DNA of 64,000 nucleotides, taken from the NCBI GenBank assembly GCA_003864495.1, contig ML133389.1, positions 2,925,848-2,989,847 of the forward strand, read 5' to 3'. Source of the stretch: Nemopilema nomurai (lineage: Eukaryota; Cnidaria; Scyphozoa; Rhizostomeae; Rhizostomatidae). The notes beneath the pieces are model-generated. The model was not told where the DNA came from and made no database searches. It worked only from the letters and a program-made list of their open reading frames with translations. Both the position numbers and the translations under genes were made by a program. This document shows positions 58,865-64,000 of this stretch, piece by piece; position 1 is the stretch's first letter; every line of letters begins with the position of its first letter.

Positions 58865-61800
58865 ATGGAAAATATTTACGAGAGGGGTTCTGAAACTGGG
58901 AAAGAAGTGACTGCCGGCAGATTAGAAGCTAATTTCACCAGCGTGTTTCAACAGCTCGTGGAAAAAACTGAAGAAGGGGTAACAGAAGCGAGCAAGTTGT
59001 TGACGAAGGTGGAGGGGACGCCGGAGACCCATGAAGAGAACAACATTCAAGAAGGACAGTGCAAAAGTCAGACGAGTTCAACGATAGTCGAAAGGAACTT
59101 GGAGCTGCATTTGAGGTTCGTTGTTTTTGTGATTTTCTCAGGGAAGGAACGCACGGAGAGGAACACGTTCCTTTGTTGAATGGGCGTCGAATGTCTATGG
59201 AATTTCATGTCATGTGAGAAGGACAGATTTAAATTGCAACCATGGAGAGAAATAGTCAACAAAACATGGGTTATTATTCGAATAAATAAGTTGATGCCTG
59301 CGTTTGTTTAAGACATAAGAGGCTTCTTGTTTATGGTGTTTAAAATTGAGACAAGTAAGGTGCAAATAGTGTTGTACTTTCTTTTGTTTGGCCATGTTTC
59401 GAGGAAAGCGAGATTAGGCCTTGCTTCAAATCAAAGGACTCATTGATTTCATTTTGGGCATAGACGATTCAAAGGTTTTCACAAAGCATCTTAATAGTTT
59501 TACCTGCTTTCCTAAATGCTTCAACTTTACATAGACATGTGCTTCTCGCATATGGATTTTGAGCAAACGACATTGAAGCTGCAAGTTCAGTCCATGCCGA
59601 AGATTAGGCCTACTCGGCGTTCTCTTGTTTACAAACGTCAAGATAAACTTTCTCTCTTGAAGGAGGGGCAAGGTGCCGATGCATTTTCGGCAGTAGGTGG
59701 GCAAATTCAACTAGTCTTACGATCAACTTGCAATGTATTGACTTGCTTGAAGAGGCTACTTGTTTTTTTCTTGACGCTCGGCAATAATGTACTTTACTTT
59801 CTGTTTGCCCTCTCACTCACTGCCACCTTGCGGGTAACCTTTTTGGGTTGAATTTTTCAGATAAATAAAATTTAGTTCTACGCTCCAAAAGAAGTTGGGG
59901 TATTTTGGATTTGGGCGATTTAGCTGGTGTGGTTTGCCTTTCAACGCGTTCCCAAGCATGGCTAGACTCAGAGCTCAAAAGAATGAATAAAACCACTGAA
60001 TTTGCCTTTTCTTCATTTGGGATACCAGAGAAACATTCCTTTCGTGTAAGCGAGGTGGGCCTTTAGTCTAGTCTGACACTCGAAAAGCGTTTCTTGGCCG
60101 AATTGTTGGTATAGAGGTGGTTGGGTTTAAGAAAACGTGGTCACCACGGCACAGATGGCCAACCAAATTGGTTTTTTTGCTAAGAGAAGTTGCGAACAAA
60201 AAAAATGTCGCACAGGGAAAATAAAAATGAATCTTTACAGTGAGGATCTAATAGGGGGTGGCAGTCTTTTTTGACCGGGAATGTGGGGTGGGGGCAGCAT
60301 AAACGCTTGACTACGGGGCAAGCGGAATCCTCTTTGTGGAATCCCCCTACTACGATATCTCAGAAAAGAGAATATAGCAGCTATGGATTCTGACACCCTC
60401 AATTAAAAGTTGATACTTCGGAACATCTTTTATTCAAAACGGAACATGTTGATACAAAATTGAGAATGGCTCTTATTTCTGTTTTAAAAGTTAATTGCTC
60501 ACGTTTTTGTCTTGATCCAAACCCCATAGGTAATTCATTTTATGCAGCAGCCTTTGCGTTACAAAAGATGATATGTTTGATCTCTCGAGTTGAATTCGGG
60601 ACTTCTAGCTGCTGACGTCATTGTTTTTGGCTCTTTCCTCTGGAACTGTTGAAGTTAGTATGTAACTTGAATTGTAGATTACACTAAGAGGTTAAGGGGC
60701 TTATGGTTTAGATGTGTCAAGAATAGTTTTTTGTAGGTTGAAAATGCCCAGAGGTAGGTTTTGATAGCTTAGAGGTAGGTAAAATGTCCAAAGGGTTTTC
60801 TCACTTCAGGCGAGGCCATCCGAGGTTGACTACTCTGTTTACGGAAAGCAGCCTGTTTCTCTTGAAAAGGTGATGCCTACCCGAAGTCTTTCAAGCGTTT
60901 CTTTTGTGCTGCAACTCGACTGGATTACACCCTTTGTGTTCCCCATCTGACATGCCCGCGCGGACTCAATTGTTCGCCTTCTTTCTGATCAACCGCGTGC
61001 TTCCAATTTGTTTAACAATAAACCTAATTACTTTTCGCGTAGACATTTTGCAATCGTCTTCTTTTATTGTCAGCCCGTTTTAGAAACAGCCCAAATCCTT
61101 TCATAATAATTGCAGTTTTACGTGATTCTCATTCTATCTGAAGATAAACATTTTCTGACGTAGCGCCATTCTCGCAAATGGGTGCTATCGCTGGTCACAT
61201 GAATTCGTCTCATTTCTCTCCCCTCCTTTCTCCCCCCTCCTTTCTCCCCCTCCCTAGTTTTTTGTGCCCTCTCCATTATAGGTAAAGGTTGAACCCCCTT
61301 TGTTGCTCGATTTCGTGCCACCTCAAATATCCCCTTCTTTCGCTTTTCAGCTCCGAAGCTCAGCAAAGGATTCAAGACATTTTGGTGAGTTGCCACTCCG
61401 CCTCTCGATATATTTTCATTCTCAATGGGGCAAATGAGGATTTCGATTCTTCCTTGTCACCCACACTTTTCACCCCACGCAATTAAGTGAATTCAACCCC
61501 CTACTCTCTCTTGCAGAATGATGTGCGCCAACTCTCTGAAAAGGAGAAACTTCTCCTCTACTTGAAGCTGCCCACAAAGACAGGAGCCATTGCGGAGGAG
61601 AGCCAGCCTATTCCTCTATCCAACACCCGCCAAGAGCAGACCCAGGCCTTTCAATGGTAATCGCTTTTGTCCCTTTAATCGCTTTAGTCCCTTTAATCGC
61701 CATAACTGCCCCGCGTCCTTGACCGAACTTGGGTCTATAATCGCTATAATCGCCAATCTTTGCTCGTAATACCACACATTTTGTTTGGCACCAATGTATT

Positions 61801-63722
61801 TGCTTCAGGTGACATCAATGCTCTTTTTTTTCTTTTCCCATCAATTTCATATCAACTCTTAAGTATTGTTTCATTTCAATTGGTAATCCAGACTTCTATT
61901 AATATTTTCTTTGTTTTGTTTCGTTTTAAATCACCTTGTAAGTTTTCCAAAACTTTCACGTCAGGTGCGTCCCATGGATACAACATTTTGCAACATGAAG
62001 GATTTTGATTTGAAAACTTTCGTAATTAATTTGTCTTTTTCTTGTTTTGTATTCTTGGCAATCGCCCCCCATTTATTTGTGAACCCTTAATTATTTGTGA
62101 TGTGTTTCGTGTCTTAAAGGGAATAGAAGCATAGATAAAGCACTTTCTAGAAATAGACAGTACAGACCCTGCGCAGTTTAGTCACATTGTAACTGTGCAC
62201 GTGAAGTAGATTCAAAGGCAAATCGCGTGCAATCGACAGTGGGAGTGACCACGTGAAATGGTAGATGGATACATGTGACTGGTTGAAGTTTGATCGACAA
62301 TTCGAGCTTGCTGGCTCGGAGCCATTTATATATGCTTCAATTCCCTTTAACGGTGATGTCATATTTTGGGTTTTCTTGTCGCTGGAACCTTTGCCATTCG
62401 GTATTAACTTTACGGGTGAGCGGGCAGCGAGAAGGCAAATTACTGCAGACGCAACAGTTGTCCTGATTCTATTGTTAATTTGCCGCAACGGAATGCCACC
62501 AGCGAGCGCAACCGTAGAGTGACTTTACCGCAACCGGAGAGTGACTTTACAGCAACCGTAAGCAAGACGACCTTTGAATGTTACGTCACAGTGTATGACG
62601 ACGTTCGCTTTTTTCTAGGATCCGTTCGAATCTAGAGGAATGCGAAAGCACGTACACGCTGCCCAAACACGAAGTGTACGATGATTACAGGTTAGTGTCC
62701 TTAACTACTGCTAAGCACGTACACGCTGCCCAGACACGTAGTGCACGATGATTGAAAGTTAGTGTCCTTAACTACTGCTAAGCACGTACACGCTGCCCAG
62801 ACACGTAGTGCACGATGATTGAAAGTTAGTGTCCTTAACTATTGGTAAGCACGTACACGCTACAAAACACGCAGTTGTATGATTATCAGGGATGCTAAGG
62901 CTAAACAAACTATTATCAGTGGAGTTCTAAAGTGATGACGTTACAAAAATCTATTTTTGGAAATTTTTGGATTTGAATCTCATAAGCTGAAAGAGCATAA
63001 TGAAATACCGTAAAATAGGCAAAATTAATCAGTTGTGCTTCAAATTGGCAGAGATATGGCTACATGTGTATTCGTTCTTACCCATCGAACCTCTGTAATT
63101 TGGTCCTTGTTCATAATTTCACGAACAGAGCCAAAATAACATTGATTCGCTGGGAGACTTCAAGTCTTCCATTAGCCCTTGCTCAACCGATTTTAGACAT
63201 ATTGGGCCATTAGACATTTTTGCGAATTCAGAGGTATTTCACGATGATCTTTTGTGCTATATGGTTGAAATGCAAAAATTATAAAAACAGTTTTTTGGTG
63301 ACGTCACACTTAAGAATTAAATCAATTACGTCGTAGCGCAATGTATTACTCCATTGCCAGTTGCTGGCATCGAAATGGAAATTCTGCATCATAAACCGTC
63401 CCCGTTTTCATTTATAATGATGTGGTAGCATTTATCTTGATGTTGATGGCGTCTTGCGACATTTGGCAAGACGTTTGCATATTCAAAGTTCAGGTTAGGG
63501 AGAAGTTTTTCGGGAATGCCGAATTCTTCTGCGGCCGAGGCGTTATTTCGAAGTGCAGCGTTATGCCTGCTTAGTTTGGTGATCGCGTGACTTCTGTTCC
63601 AGGTCTTACTGCGAGAGCCTGGGGGCCAATCGCACGCTTAGCGCCCCGGACTTCGGCAAGATCATCAAGTGCGTCTTTCCCAAAGTCAAAGCAAGGAGGC
63701 TGGGAACCAGGGGGAACTCCAA
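58865..63722 (+). CDS. RFX7: RFX5/RFX7-type winged-helix transcription factor, 5' part (continues beyond window)
   Basis: RFX proteins bind X-box DNA through a winged-helix domain. Visible coding exons: 58865-59115, 61351-61384, 61517-61656, 62619-62690 and 63603-63722. They join in frame to 205 residues plus two bases; the rest lies past the right edge. The start [10 protein letters not shown] is the first ATG of an open exon. The helical N-terminal segment [20 protein letters not shown] and YLKLP correspond to the human RFX5/RFX7 region before the DNA-binding domain. The domain begins AFQWIRSNLEE and includes [35 protein letters not shown] and the DNA-contacting wing [12 protein letters not shown]. 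The [10 protein letters not shown] block places it in the RFX5/7 subgroup, not RFX1-4. The last donor, AA|GTATCC, follows the usual exon end near SKY. The donor of the fourth exon lies inside a 67-bp tandem duplication. Confidence 0.92.
62647..62893. repeat. 67-bp tandem duplication spanning an RFX exon/intron boundary
   Basis: The unit starts at 62647 within RFX exon 4 (AGCACGTACACGCTGCCC), includes the last 44 exon bases, and continues through the splice donor into 23 intron bases. It restarts at 62714, 62781 and 62848, each exactly 67 bases apart; the fourth copy is partial and diverged. Copies 2 and 3 share the same substitutions, and the exon end GATTACAG is changed to GATTGAAA before GTTAGT. 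Confidence 0.93.
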
Positions 63723-64000
63723 GTATCCTTTTACGTCAACCAAAACATTGACGCACCTGTAGCATCTGCAGTGTGCCAAGCATGATCGACTATGATGTAA
63801 AGATTAGCGGAAAAACGATTTTCCCTATAAAGATTTCGTAATCGCGACGCTAAAATCGTATTCGTTCTCTCTTTCCCATTCAAATCCTGTATAATCCTAT
63901 ATAGTTTTTGTTTAAATAATATGTGAATCCTAGACTTCGTACCCCCGTTTGTCATGTAATCCAGTTTACTAAGATTATCCAATTGATTCTGAGTAGATTC
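63723..64000 (+). other. RFX intron, truncated by the window edge
   Basis: The sequence follows the donor GTATCC. The reading frame meets a stop within about 14 codons, so this is intron. The next exon, expected to begin with the residues after SKY, lies outside the window. Confidence 0.7.

Overview
This is animal nuclear DNA. It carries intron-rich protein-coding genes with GT-AG splice sites, long AT-rich introns and many private tandem repeats. I assembled six genes by matching exon translations to known families and requiring every splice phase to join in frame. All six lie on the + strand: an inhibitory SMAD (SMAD6/7), dymeclin (DYM), a receptor SMAD of the TGF-beta/activin branch (SMAD2/3), a RAB8-type GTPase, an Atos/FAM214-family protein, and the 5' part of an RFX5/7-type transcription factor that runs off the right edge. 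Each appears as one pre-duplication copy (one SMAD6/7, one SMAD2/3, one RAB8) with vertebrate-like protein sequence. This points to an invertebrate with a slowly evolving genome. A cnidarian such as a coral or anemone is my best guess, but the sequence alone does not prove it.

Layout: 1-3312 is upstream DNA with simple repeats. SMAD6/7 spans 3313-10398 (4 coding exons, 390 aa) and is followed by a 32-bp CCAAT-bearing repeat. DYM spans 13363-25242 (17 coding exons, 660 aa), with a PIF/Harbinger-like MITE in its intron 15. SMAD2/3 spans 27971-35988 (8 coding exons, 457 aa) and is followed by 1.2 kb of degenerate satellite. RAB8 spans 38651-43833 (7 exons, 209 aa), with a probable tRNA-derived SINE in intron 3. 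Atos spans 46878-56494 (13 coding exons, 849 aa), starting with a 16-nt coding exon and holding a 2-kb 14-bp minisatellite in its last intron. RFX5/7 starts at 58865, and the visible part ends just after the winged-helix DNA-binding domain.

The most notable result is the gene order. In human the same families are split between 15q21-q22 (ATOSA, RFX7, RAB8B, SMAD6, SMAD3) and 18q21 (SMAD2, SMAD7, DYM). The window therefore looks like the unduplicated ancestral block. Functionally, the SMAD2/3 effector and its family antagonist SMAD6/7 flank DYM, a Golgi-associated protein. RAB8 (exocytic traffic), Atos and RFX are transcriptionally independent neighbours, not an operon.

Other points of interest are a non-canonical SMAD2/3 tail (SSST instead of SSxS), apparent loss of the PPxY Smurf-binding motif in both SMAD linkers, a SMAD2/3 linker made only of phase-1 symmetric exons, and a tandem duplication that copies an RFX exon/intron boundary. 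I found no wholly new multi-gene system.
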